From a virus, in IMG/VR virus record IMGVR_UViG_3300022752_000036, positions 1 through 64,000 of that record: DNA of 64,000 bases; one strand, 5' to 3'. Shown in pieces: positions 12,891 to 19,569 of the stretch. The position numbers and the translations under genes were made by a program. How positions within the stretch are numbered: the stretch's first letter is position 1; each line of letters begins with the position of its first letter. Below the pieces are notes generated by a model that was given only the letters and a program-made list of their open reading frames with translations, made no database searches and was not told the origin of the DNA.

Positions 12891-13496
12891 TTATTTACCA
12901 CAGGTTGGGCACTTTCCTTTTGTTGAATTTGTCTTAGTGCCAGCATTTCCATCAGATTTAAACTTAGGACGACCAAATCCTACAATTGAAACTTGTACAT
13001 TCTTTTTATTTTTCTTAAATGCACGAAGCTTTTTGCAACATTCTCCACCGTTTCTTTGACTTCCTTTTTTACCGTCTCCAGTAGTGTTGCCTTCAATGCA
13101 CCAGACAGTTCCGTCTTCATTGTCTTCAATAACAATTCCTACATGAGAAATTCTATCTGCACCGTCATTTGGAAAATCAAAATAAGCAATGTCACCTGGT
13201 TCTGGATCAGCTAAATCTCCATCAATCCATGCTCCAGCTTTCTTAAAAGCAGCAGCTCCAGATGGAGTAAATACTGTATTAGGTATTTTTACTTCAGCTT
13301 CATTTGCACACCAATTTACAAAACTGCCACACCAAGGCTGAAAATTAGCTTTTGTGTAAGCTCCATATTTTGTTTCGTTATCTTTTGGACCTTCAATGTA
13401 GCCAACTTGTGATTTAGCTACCTGAATAAGACGAGCAACGCTACCTGCTGGTGCTTTATCTGTTGCCGCTGGAACTGGAAAATCGTTAGTTGTCAT
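12891..13496 (-). CDS. endolysin, CHAP-type peptidoglycan hydrolase (201 aa)
   Basis: The CHAP (NlpC/P60-like) catalytic set is visible: Cys56 in PWCGSFVNWC, His118 in ISHVGIV and Glu135 in WCIEGNT, with the PGDIAYF strand between. No signal peptide, so it needs a holin. The C-terminus is basic and ends with CPTCGK, a possible small zinc site. It cuts peptide links in the host wall at the end of infection. Directly downstream of two membrane proteins that complete the lysis cassette. Confidence 0.87.
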   Translation of the reverse strand: MTTNDFPVPAATDKAPAGSVARLIQVAKSQVGYIEGPKDNETKYGAYTKANFQPWCGSFVNWCANEAEVKIPNTVFTPSGAAAFKKAGAWIDGDLADPEPGDIAYFDFPNDGADRISHVGIVIEDNEDGTVWCIEGNTTGDGKKGSQRNGGECCKKLRAFKKNKKNVQVSIVGFGRPKFKSDGNAGTKTNSTKGKCPTCGK

Positions 13497-13922
13497 TTAT
13501 TTATCCTTATCCCAATTAGAATCGATATCGTGTTCTGCTGGAACTGCTCCGTCTGGTTTTGCTTCAAGACGTGCACGAATTTCCATTTCAGATGTTCTAA
13601 TTTCTGATTCAAGCTTTTTGTCTGCCTGTGTATTCTTAGCATCCATTTCTTTGTTATCAAGTTGTGCCTTCATAATATCTTTAGCACCTGATTGTCCAAT
13701 TAATAGACCCGCCAAAGTTCCTGTAATAAATGTTGCAACGCTACCTAAAACATTGAAAAACATTTTATCGTTTTCTGATTGTGCTCCAACTGGTTGCGTA
13801 ACAAATAGTAGTCCGTACAAAATTCCAATAGTTGTAAGGAATAAAATTGAACCTAATGTAATACCCAATAAAAATTTTAATCTAGCATCTAGATCTTGAG
13901 GGGTTAATCTTTCTTTAGCCAT
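13497..13922 (-). CDS. probable holin or lysis membrane protein (141 aa)
   Basis: Two transmembrane helices (about residues 17-40 and 58-78), then a long charged coiled coil to the C-terminus. One base separates it from the endolysin. The opening LTPQDLDARLKFLLG and the TQPVGAQ loop are recognisable from actinophage membrane proteins near lysins. With the 65-aa protein upstream this gives two holin candidates. Confidence 0.7.
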   Translation of the reverse strand: MAKERLTPQDLDARLKFLLGITLGSILFLTTIGILYGLLFVTQPVGAQSENDKMFFNVLGSVATFITGTLAGLLIGQSGAKDIMKAQLDNKEMDAKNTQADKKLESEIRTSEMEIRARLEAKPDGAVPAEHDIDSNWDKDK

Positions 13923-14136
13923 TTTTTACCTTTGATTTCTGATATTCATCCCATGTAGTTTTTCCTACTAGATCCCGTGAGCATGTTCCTGTTGGCTCAC
14001 AAATTGGAGGATTGCATTCTGTTTTATCCCAATTTGCTGAATCTTGGCAAGGATAGCGATAGCTGCCTTGATACCCACAAGATGTGAGGGTAACGGCTAA
14101 CATCAAACTTGCCAATGAGGCTTTGATTTTTCTCAT
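13915..14136 (-). CDS. lipoprotein (73 aa)
   Basis: A signal peptide ends in the lipobox LTSC, so Cys20 should be lipidated. The mature part is small and Cys-rich with YRYPCQDxxxW, ECNPPIC and GTCSRDL, a pattern I recognise from small lipoproteins of other aquatic phages. It may act in lysis or superinfection exclusion; not established. An extended -10 box ends six bases before the ATG, so it may be leaderless, although AGAGGT could also act as a ribosome site. Confidence 0.8.
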   Translation of the reverse strand: MRKIKASLASLMLAVTLTSCGYQGSYRYPCQDSANWDKTECNPPICEPTGTCSRDLVGKTTWDEYQKSKVKNG

Positions 14137-14142
14137 ACCTCT

Positions 14143-14148
14143 ATTATA
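14143..14148 (-). promoter_or_regulatory. extended -10 promoter, leaderless, lysis genes
   Basis: GACTAAATGCTATAAT on the minus strand, identical over 16 bases to the promoter at 4368. Six bases separate the box from the ATG at 14136. No -35. Confidence 0.6.
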
Positions 14149-14152
14149 GCAT

Positions 14153-14350
14153 TTAGTCTTCTTCTTTTCGAAGTGGTATTGTAATAAGCCATATAATAGT
14201 GGCTAAAATAGTAGCTATTCCAACTACGTCTTGGGCTGTTCCTGTAAGGGTAAGCCAAGCAATAAAGAATCCAAGAAGGGTCCAAACTTGGGCTATACTC
14301 TCCTTAACGGCTTCCCAAATCCAATTTATAAAGCCTTTAATTATTTTCAT
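14153..14350 (-). CDS. small two-helix membrane protein, holin candidate (65 aa)
   Basis: An amphipathic start (IKGFINWIWEAVKE) precedes a hydrophobic helix (residues 20-36) and a second (about 42-59), with a charged KEED end, a typical class II holin layout. GGAGGACAT precedes the start, which overlaps the PA14 gene's stop by one base. It lies two genes upstream of the endolysin. Confidence 0.65.
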   Translation of the reverse strand: MKIIKGFINWIWEAVKESIAQVWTLLGFFIAWLTLTGTAQDVVGIATILATIIWLITIPLRKEED

Positions 14351-16353
14351 TATGTCCTCCTTGTCATGGCTGCTGCCACAATATTCGCTGCAATAACTAC
14401 TGGCACAATTACTTCTTGTGCCTTCTCTCTTTGGTCATCAGTCATATCTGAGCCCCAATTTGAAATATCAAATAATTTATCTAAATCTATACTTGTTAAT
14501 GCCCCTATAGGATCTGCCAAAAATGCTTCTGTGGCTACTTCAGTTGTAGCATCTGCCAATGTATAAGGCATTGGAGCATTTACATTTTCTTTAATTCTAT
14601 CACCAAATTCTTCAAGGGCTTTTGCAACTGTTGGTTCTGATGCTGCTAATGCTGCGACCTTTGCTAATTCTGATGTTTTAATTCCAAGACCTTGTGCTAC
14701 CGCCGCCTTTTGCTCTGGACTTAATTTAGTTAATGTATCTTTGCTTGTTAAATCTGCAATTAGGTTTGCCGTCTCTTCTGTGATAGTATTAGCTTGTGAT
14801 GGTTTTGGAGAAGGTTGAGCAGGAGTTGGCTCTGGTTCAGGAGTTGGCTCTGGATCTATATCCGATGGCAGAGGTGAAGGCTTTGGTGAAGGCTCAACAG
14901 TGGGCTCTGGATCAACAGTTGGTTCTGGCTTCGGTTCATCTGTGGTATCAGAACTTGGCTCTGGAGTGGGATCGACTGGTTGCGTTTGCTCAGGTGATGG
15001 CTTTGGAGAAGGTTCAGGCGTAGGATTAACTGTTGCATCTGGTGTTGGCTGTGGTTGATTTGCCATAGCTGCCGCAATTGCTGCTTGAACCCTCTGTTGT
15101 TCTTCTATTTGCCAAGTAGAGTTATATGAATCCCAAGCATTATCTATTGCATCATTCATATCTATTATTGCTTGATCATAGGCCGCAATTGCATTATTTT
15201 TATCTGTTAATGCTGTGGCGGTATTAGAAACTGCAGTATCATATGCAGTAGTCTTTATGGCTAATGTTTGATTATGTGTATTTAATGTAGATACAGCAGA
15301 ATTATAAACAGATAATTTATCATTACGTACTTCTAGTTTAGTATTATAATCTGTTTGTGCCGCCGCCTGTGCTGTTACTGCGGCATTATATGCATCTATT
15401 TGCTGCTGTGTAGGAGCGGATCCAGAAGAAAATGTATTAAGATTGCAACTAAAGTTTTGTCCCCATACTCTTGGATTTCCAGCAAAGTCGCATCCTGCGC
15501 CAGTCCATCCTCCAGGAATAGCCCACCCAAGATGGTATGATCCTGGGCCACCGCCGTTATACCACCAAATTTCTACATCTAATGTTTTATCTTCGCTAAC
15601 ATCATATACTGGAGAATATGCACTCCATGTTGCGCCTTGCTCCCGCCAGTTGTTCACAGCCAATTGACCATTCACATACATTCTAAATCCATCATCTGTA
15701 TATCCTGCAAAATATGTTGTTGTAAACCAAGACGGAACTGTAATTACACCAGTAAATTTAACAACAAAATTTTCATATCTATTGCCGCAAACAGGCAATT
15801 GCATTGAGTTTGAATTCCATGTACCAGTACACAAAATTTGATTAGGGGTAGCGCCTTGTGATGTTCTAATTAAACTATATACAGTATATTGTAGTCCTGC
15901 ACTGCCAGCATTATTTACTGCTGCTTGCGCTGTTTGAAGATTTGTATTGGCTGTTGCAAGATTAACTGTTGCTATATCTAGCTCATCTTGAGCATTGTTT
16001 TTATTTGTTAATGCAGTTGCAACTGTTACCGTTTGACCATCTACTGCAGATTGAGCTAAAGTTTTTTCAGACAAGGCTGTTGCCTCAGCTTGAACGGCAG
16101 CATCATAAGCAGCTATTTTATTATCTCTATTTGTCTTTGCAGCAACTGCTGTATCATACTTAGATTCTGCTATATCTATTAAATCTTGTGTGGCCTGTTC
16201 TTCATTAAGTCTGCCGACTTTTTCATTTAATTCGGCTATCTCTTGAGCGGCTATACTTAATGGATCATCGCTATAAGAAGCGGGTGTAATAAATAGCCAA
16301 CCAAACCCTAAAATGGCGGCTAATGACAATCTCCATACTTTAGTCCTAGTCAA
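14350..16353 (-). CDS. secreted PA14-domain protein with coiled coils and Pro-rich linker (667 aa)
   Basis: TTG start at 16353, six bases after AGGAG. Order: signal peptide (1-28, ending PASYS), coiled coil (33-148), a PA14-like carbohydrate-binding beta domain (155-285; YFAGYTDDGFRMYVNG and a GGGPGSYHLGW stretch), four Cys that could pair (175, 189, 288, 303), second coiled coil (315-430), an extended Pro/Glu/Ser/Lys linker (433-520), a helical domain (525-640) and a C-terminal hydrophobic segment (647-662) followed by RR. The layout suggests a protein anchored in the host membrane spanning the wall to bind glycans. Position next to the lysis genes may mean late expression. Alternatives are a virion adhesin or a host-derived surface protein. 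Confidence 0.8.
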   Translation of the reverse strand: MTRTKVWRLSLAAILGFGWLFITPASYSDDPLSIAAQEIAELNEKVGRLNEEQATQDLIDIAESKYDTAVAAKTNRDNKIAAYDAAVQAEATALSEKTLAQSAVDGQTVTVATALTNKNNAQDELDIATVNLATANTNLQTAQAAVNNAGSAGLQYTVYSLIRTSQGATPNQILCTGTWNSNSMQLPVCGNRYENFVVKFTGVITVPSWFTTTYFAGYTDDGFRMYVNGQLAVNNWREQGATWSAYSPVYDVSEDKTLDVEIWWYNGGGPGSYHLGWAIPGGWTGAGCDFAGNPRVWGQNFSCNLNTFSSGSAPTQQQIDAYNAAVTAQAAAQTDYNTKLEVRNDKLSVYNSAVSTLNTHNQTLAIKTTAYDTAVSNTATALTDKNNAIAAYDQAIIDMNDAIDNAWDSYNSTWQIEEQQRVQAAIAAAMANQPQPTPDATVNPTPEPSPKPSPEQTQPVDPTPEPSSDTTDEPKPEPTVDPEPTVEPSPKPSPLPSDIDPEPTPEPEPTPAQPSPKPSQANTITEETANLIADLTSKDTLTKLSPEQKAAVAQGLGIKTSELAKVAALAASEPTVAKALEEFGDRIKENVNAPMPYTLADATTEVATEAFLADPIGALTSIDLDKLFDISNWGSDMTDDQREKAQEVIVPVVIAANIVAAAMTRRT
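14794..15057 (-). repeat. proline-rich linker repeat inside the PA14 gene
   Basis: About 88 codons made of imperfect copies of PEPSPKPSP and PEPTxDPEP. It is in frame and coding. Such linkers usually cross peptidoglycan. Confidence 0.75.
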
Positions 16354-16362
16354 CTATAACTC

Positions 16363-16387
16363 CTAAACAAACGATTTGCTTGTTTAG
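16363..16387 (-). promoter_or_regulatory. hairpin next to the PA14 ribosome site
   Basis: CTAAACAA / TTGTTTAG, 8-bp stem, 9-base loop. The 3' arm runs straight into AGGAG, so folding could limit ribosome access; it might also be a weak terminator after the FmdB gene. Confidence 0.5.
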
Positions 16388-16390
16388 TTA

Positions 16391-16396
16391 ATTATA
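16391..16396 (-). promoter_or_regulatory. possible -10 box for the PA14 gene
   Basis: TATAAT with TG two bases before, in the 51-base gap upstream of the hairpin and TTG start. -35 poor. Confidence 0.4.
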
Positions 16397-16404
16397 TCAT
16401 TGAA

Positions 16405-16587
16405 CTATTTAGGATTATCAGTCTTATAAAACCCACTACCTTTAAACTGAATTCCAAAAGAACCATACTGTTTTATCATTGCTGCACCACATTTTTCACA
16501 AAGCTCTGTCATTGTTGCTTCATTTATTGGCTTGTTAACTTCTTTAGTATGTTCACATATAATACATTTATAATCGTATGAAGGCAT
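16405..16587 (-). CDS. FmdB-type zinc-ribbon protein (60 aa)
   Basis: MPSYDYKC at the start with CIIC, then CEKCG near residue 34, followed by an FKGSGFYKTD end: the usual FmdB/putative regulatory protein pattern. One zinc ion is expected. Shares a base with the stop of the enzyme gene upstream (TAATG), so it is coupled to it. Confidence 0.8.
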   Translation of the reverse strand: MPSYDYKCIICEHTKEVNKPINEATMTELCEKCGAAMIKQYGSFGIQFKGSGFYKTDNPK

Positions 16588-17594
16588 TACTTTTCCAATC
16601 TATGATATGATTCTTTAAGGCTTGCACTTGAAACTTTAATAAATTCAGCTTCTTTAGCAAGATCAGAAAGATGTTTTACTCCTCCGTAAGAACATCCACT
16701 TGATATTGAATTCTTTATATTACTTAATGTTTCAACTACGCTTCCTTTAATTGAAACCTTACCCTCTTCTCCCTCTTTATATGGATTTTTAATGCCCATA
16801 TCAATTTGAAGATTTTCTGAAGCCAGTCCTCTGAATGCTCCAGGTTCTCCATCGCACTCTATATGTCCAGCAAATATTGATCCCATCATTACGGCGCTAG
16901 CTCCAGCAGCAAAAGCCTTTACGATATCGCCATTATTTTTAATTCCGCCATCCGCAACAATTCCATTTACACTATCATCTTTAACTCTTTTATATATATC
17001 AATTATAGATGCCAATGCTGGAACTCCAAATCCAGTATTTACTCTTGTCATACAAGCTGCTCCGCCGCCAATTCCAACTCTAACTGAATCAGCTCCAGCA
17101 TCCATCAAATTTTTATATGCACCGTATGAAGATACATTTCCAATCATTATATGAACGTCATCTGGAACAATAGATCTCAATCGTTTGACTGCATTAATTG
17201 CTTCATTTGTGTGTCCAAAAGCTGTGTCTATCAGTATTGTATTTACATGATTTTCCAATAAATATTCTACATACTTTACGGTTGAACAGTCGCTTATATT
17301 AATTGATACGCCAGCATTATTTTTTAACAATTCTATTTGTCTATGCTTTGATGATATGCTTTGATGTCTCTGAACAAAACCTAATCCGCCTTTATAAAAT
17401 ATAGATTTTAACATTTCTGTACTACTAATATATTCCATAGGAGCAATCATTACTGGTAAAGAAAATTTTTTCCATGCTTTAGGATTATTTGGATTTCCTA
17501 AGATCATAGTAGTATCAACCAATGATCTACTTTCAACATTACTATTGTCAGAAGGTACTAGCAGAACATCATCATAACATAATGATTCTTGCAT
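16587..17594 (-). CDS. GMP reductase / IMP dehydrogenase-like enzyme (335 aa)
   Basis: A single TIM-barrel domain with family motifs: YDDVLL near the start, MIAPME, the active-site loop VGIGGGAACMTR with Cys181, ADGGIKNNGDI at 214-224 and MMGSIFAG, then AFRGLAS. The Cys loop forms the thioimidate with IMP or GMP. There is no CBS domain and the length is nearer GMP reductase (about 345) than IMP dehydrogenase (about 490). The usual GxGPGSxCxT is here GxGGGAACMT. It would interconvert GMP and IMP, or feed guanine-derived DNA modification (inference). Part of the coupled nuclease-reductase-FmdB operon behind the structured leader. Confidence 0.85.
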   Translation of the reverse strand: MQESLCYDDVLLVPSDNSNVESRSLVDTTMILGNPNNPKAWKKFSLPVMIAPMEYISSTEMLKSIFYKGGLGFVQRHQSISSKHRQIELLKNNAGVSINISDCSTVKYVEYLLENHVNTILIDTAFGHTNEAINAVKRLRSIVPDDVHIMIGNVSSYGAYKNLMDAGADSVRVGIGGGAACMTRVNTGFGVPALASIIDIYKRVKDDSVNGIVADGGIKNNGDIVKAFAAGASAVMMGSIFAGHIECDGEPGAFRGLASENLQIDMGIKNPYKEGEEGKVSIKGSVVETLSNIKNSISSGCSYGGVKHLSDLAKEAEFIKVSSASLKESYHRLEK

Positions 17595-18001
17595 TACTTG
17601 CCGCTTTGTTTTCTCTTTTCAGCCAAGATTGCAAAATCTTTGATCTTGGTTTCTCCCATATAGCTCCATGCGTATCCGTCTTCAATCATCTGTTCATTAA
17701 TGGATTTTGTTGCACCATTAATATATACCCATCCTAAAATTCTTCCATACTTTTCAGAAGAATCTGGTAGTTCTGTTTTAATAACTATATCAGATGCATC
17801 TTTTAGTTTTGACTTAACATATTCTTTTGCTTCAAGACCCAATGTTTTTTCAAATTTATCCTTGGTACGTGATTCTGGAGTGTCAATACCAGCAAGGCGT
17901 ACTCGCTGGGAATAGGAAACATTAAATCCAAGGTCGATGTCGACATCAATAGTGTCTCCATCTACAACTCCTACAAGCTTTTTTACACGATACTCGTACA
18001 T
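17594..18001 (-). CDS. thermonuclease (SNase)-like protein (135 aa)
   Basis: The start ATG at 18001 has AGGAG four bases upstream; the open frame extends 22 codons further, but only through the structured leader. SNase signatures: VVDGDTIDVDI, RLAGIDTPE and EKYGRILGWVY, giving the Asp, Arg and Glu of the calcium-dependent active site. No signal peptide, so it should stay in the cytoplasm, possibly degrading host DNA or RNA. The stop overlaps the next start by one base. Confidence 0.87.
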   Translation of the reverse strand: MYEYRVKKLVGVVDGDTIDVDIDLGFNVSYSQRVRLAGIDTPESRTKDKFEKTLGLEAKEYVKSKLKDASDIVIKTELPDSSEKYGRILGWVYINGATKSINEQMIEDGYAWSYMGETKIKDFAILAEKRKQSGK

Positions 18002-18097
18002 TATTCTCCTAATTTTAATGAGCAGTTTAGCCGCATGCTCAGGCGGATCCTGGGCAGCGATGCCCAAATCTGCGACTCCCCGATGAAAGGGTGCAGA
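18002..18097 (-). ncRNA. structured 5' leader RNA with H-type pseudoknot (candidate riboswitch)
   Basis: A GC-rich island in AT-rich DNA, beginning at the expected start of a TATAAT promoter and ending at the nuclease ribosome site. On the minus strand: outer stem UCUGC/GCAGA (18097-18093 with 18073-18069) around a CCC/GGG hairpin; a 6-bp hairpin UGGGCA/UGCCCA (18066-18051); then CCGC/GCGG (18046-18043, 18034-18031), whose loop UGAGCA (18041-18036) pairs with UGCUCA (18024-18019). Connecting loops are 1, 1 and 6 bases, ideal for an H-type pseudoknot. I cannot match it to a riboswitch class. Ligand and function unknown. Confidence 0.65.
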
Positions 18098-18102
18098 ACT
18101 AT

Positions 18103-18108
18103 ATTATA
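18103..18108 (-). promoter_or_regulatory. -10 box of the leader RNA
   Basis: AGGTATAATATAG: TATAAT placing the start at about 18097, exactly where the outer stem of the leader begins. The -35 is weak and lies inside the hsp20 gene. Confidence 0.6.
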
Positions 18109-18110
18109 CC

Positions 18111-18530
18111 TTATTTAATTTTGATGGTCTTTGGTTTCTTTTCTTCGGGAATGTTTCTTTCCACAAAGATATCAAGAATGCCGTCTGCCATTTCAGCACG
18201 ATCTACCTCCATATACTCTCCAAGAGCAAAGGTGCGTGTGAATTTTCTAGCGGCGATACCCTTATGAAGAACTTCATGAGAAGTGTCTTCGGTTTTCTCA
18301 CCCTTGATTACTAAGCTTCCATTATCCACAGAAACCTCAACTTCGCTTTTGCTAAAACCAGCAATAGCTAAAGATAATTTGTAAGTGTCCTCGTCAATCT
18401 TTACCAAGTTATATGGTGGGTATGATTGATGAGTAGCCTCACGATGGATATGTGAAAGACGGTCCAACTCTCTGTTGAAACCAATAAAAAACGGATCATT
18501 AAAAAGATCCAATGCAAAATGTGTTACCAT
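18111..18530 (-). CDS. hsp20: Hsp20 / alpha-crystallin small heat-shock protein
   Basis: 139 aa, with the alpha-crystallin domain at about residues 38-130: YKLSLAIAGFSKSEVEVSV, LVIKGEK, RKFTRTFALGEYMEV, then ADGILDIFVERNIPEE. It ends in the basic IKIK tail (I-x-I-type anchor). AGGAGGAAT is a near-perfect ribosome site. Hsp20 proteins hold unfolding proteins; phage copies are common in aquatic phages and may aid capsid assembly or protect during infection. An own -10 box and a hairpin leader lie upstream. Confidence 0.92.
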   Translation of the reverse strand: MVTHFALDLFNDPFFIGFNRELDRLSHIHREATHQSYPPYNLVKIDEDTYKLSLAIAGFSKSEVEVSVDNGSLVIKGEKTEDTSHEVLHKGIAARKFTRTFALGEYMEVDRAEMADGILDIFVERNIPEEKKPKTIKIK

Positions 18531-18565
18531 TTTATTCCTCCTATTAAGCGAATAAGTTAATTTGT

Positions 18566-18596
18566 GAACCCCGATTGGCGGCTCATGTTTATTATA
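18566..18596 (-). promoter_or_regulatory. hsp20 -10 box and leader hairpin
   Basis: GGTATAAT at 18596-18591 lies just after the Thr tRNA. The leader then holds GAGCCGCC-AATC-GGGGTTC (18584-18566), a hairpin with one bulged G. About 60 bases of leader precede the ATG; thermosensing is possible but unproven because the ribosome site is outside the hairpin. Confidence 0.5.
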
Positions 18597-18607
18597 CCAT
18601 ATTGCAG

Positions 18608-18680
18608 AGCCCCGTAACAGAATCGAACTGTTGACCTACGCATTACAAGTGCGTCGCTCTACCGTCTGAGCTAACAGGGC
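18608..18680 (-). tRNA. tRNA-Thr (TGT)
   Basis: 73 bases. Acceptor GCCCTGT/ACGGGGC with one G-U, D stem GCTC/GAGC, anticodon loop CTTGTAA, T loop TTCGATT. CCA not encoded. Reads ACA, common in AT-rich genes. Confidence 0.95.
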
Positions 18681-18684
18681 TTGG

Positions 18685-18755
18685 AGCGGATGACGAGAAT
18701 CGAACTCGCACCATCTGCTTGGAAGGCAGAAGCACTACCATTATGCAACATCCGC
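18685..18755 (-). tRNA. tRNA-Gly (TCC)
   Basis: 71 bases, acceptor GCGGATG/CATCCGC, anticodon loop CTTCCAA, T loop TTCGATT. Unlike the neighbouring tRNAs the CCA end is encoded (18684-18682). Reads GGA. Confidence 0.95.
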
Positions 18756-18759
18756 ATTG

Positions 18760-18832
18760 CTGGACCACCAGGGCTCGAACCTGGGACCTAGAAGTTAACA
18801 GCTTCCCGCTCTGCCGACTGAGCTATGGTCCA
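18760..18832 (-). tRNA. tRNA-Asn (GTT)
   Basis: 73 bases, acceptor TGGACCA/TGGTCCA, anticodon loop CTGTTAA, T loop TTCGAGC, discriminator G. CCA not encoded. Confidence 0.95.
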
Positions 18833-18836
18833 TTTG

Positions 18837-18909
18837 CGCCTTTGGCAGGAGTCGAACCTGCGACCAAGACCTTAGAAGAGTCCTGCTCTGTCCTCTGAGC
18901 TACAAAGGC
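18837..18909 (-). tRNA. tRNA-Arg (TCT)
   Basis: 73 bases, acceptor GCCTTTG/CAAAGGC, D stem GCTC/GAGC, anticodon loop CTTCTAA, T loop TTCGACT. Reads AGA, typically rare in GC-richer actinobacteria and used often here. Confidence 0.95.
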
Positions 18910-18915
18910 ATTTTA

Positions 18916-19224
18916 TTAATTATCTGGAATGTTTTTATAGTCATCTGGAAAATCAATTAGCCCCATTTCTTGTATTGTTTTTTTACCTTCTTCAGAAATT
19001 TCAATTAGAGCTTCTAGATTTTCATTATATGTTACATTAATTAATCCTTTTTCTAATAACATAACTAAAGTATTATCTACATGTTCTTGATGTGCTAACC
19101 ATAATTCTGGAGCAACTTCTTTGCAATTTTCTGAAATTTTAAAAATCATTTCTCCATCTTGATCAACCCCAACCATTTCAATTGCGCCAATCTCTAAATA
19201 ATAATCAAACTTATTTTCTTCCAT
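18916..19224 (-). CDS. hypothetical protein between tRNAs (102 aa)
   Basis: AAAGGAGC lies six bases before the ATG. Helical, acidic, with a possible winged-helix look (LWLAHQEHVDNTLVMLLEKG, then strands and EISEEGKKTIQEMG, which resembles the end of a winged helix). That would suggest DNA or RNA binding, but I recognise no family. It sits inside the tRNA cluster and may be co-transcribed with it. Confidence 0.65.
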   Translation of the reverse strand: MEENKFDYYLEIGAIEMVGVDQDGEMIFKISENCKEVAPELWLAHQEHVDNTLVMLLEKGLINVTYNENLEALIEISEEGKKTIQEMGLIDFPDDYKNIPDN

Positions 19225-19236
19225 ATTGCTCCTTTG

Positions 19237-19310
19237 TGCAACAGGTAGGACTTGAACCTACGATAGCCGAATTATGAGTTCGGGGCCTTAACCAACTTGG
19301 CTACTGTTGC
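19237..19310 (-). tRNA. tRNA-Met (CAT), possibly Ile2
   Basis: 74 bases, acceptor GCAACAG/CTGTTGC, anticodon loop CTCATAA, T loop TTCAAGT, discriminator A. The G1-C72 pair argues against an initiator. CAT could also be an isoleucine tRNA if lysidine-modified. Its D loop supplies the stop codon of the upstream gene. Confidence 0.92.
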
Positions 19311-19569
19311 CAATGGTTAATTGTAACGTACCATCTTCATTTTTGTCAATAGTTTGTTCAACTATTTGCTGTACATAATCGGAAAAATGTTTTCTAACAT
19401 TTCCTGGTGGCCTTGTACCTAAAGATTTCCATAATCTTTTATATTCGATTATATTAGCAAAAGTTGTTGGACAAACAATTATTCCATTATATTCTTTTAA
19501 TGTTGTAGGAAGCGGGACATGTTTACCGCAACATTTACATTCTTTAGCTTTTTCTTGATATGTGCTCAT
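19288..19569 (-). CDS. zinc-binding phage protein overlapping a tRNA (93 aa)
   Basis: CKCCGKHVPLP near the start and a later VCP make a zinc-knuckle region, followed by a basic helix. The ATG overlaps the terminase stop as ATGA. The last eight codons lie within the downstream tRNA gene and the TAA stop is the TTGGTTAA of its D loop, so coding and tRNA sequence share 23 bases. Possibly a terminase accessory protein (position only). Confidence 0.7.
   Translation of the reverse strand: MSTYQEKAKECKCCGKHVPLPTTLKEYNGIIVCPTTFANIIEYKRLWKSLGTRPPGNVRKHFSDYVQQIVEQTIDKNEDGTLQLTIGNSSQVG

Noticed and set aside
14794-15057. Repeat array that could be taken for CRISPR
   Set aside because: Repeats are short, imperfect, contiguous and in frame, encoding a Pro/Glu/Ser linker; there are no unique spacers.
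18002-18097. Extra N-terminal 22 codons on the thermonuclease, or a sixth tRNA
   Set aside because: The extension has no ribosome site and runs through a structured GC-rich leader, whereas ATG 18001 has AGGAG at ideal spacing. The fold lacks tRNA arms and a T-loop sequence.
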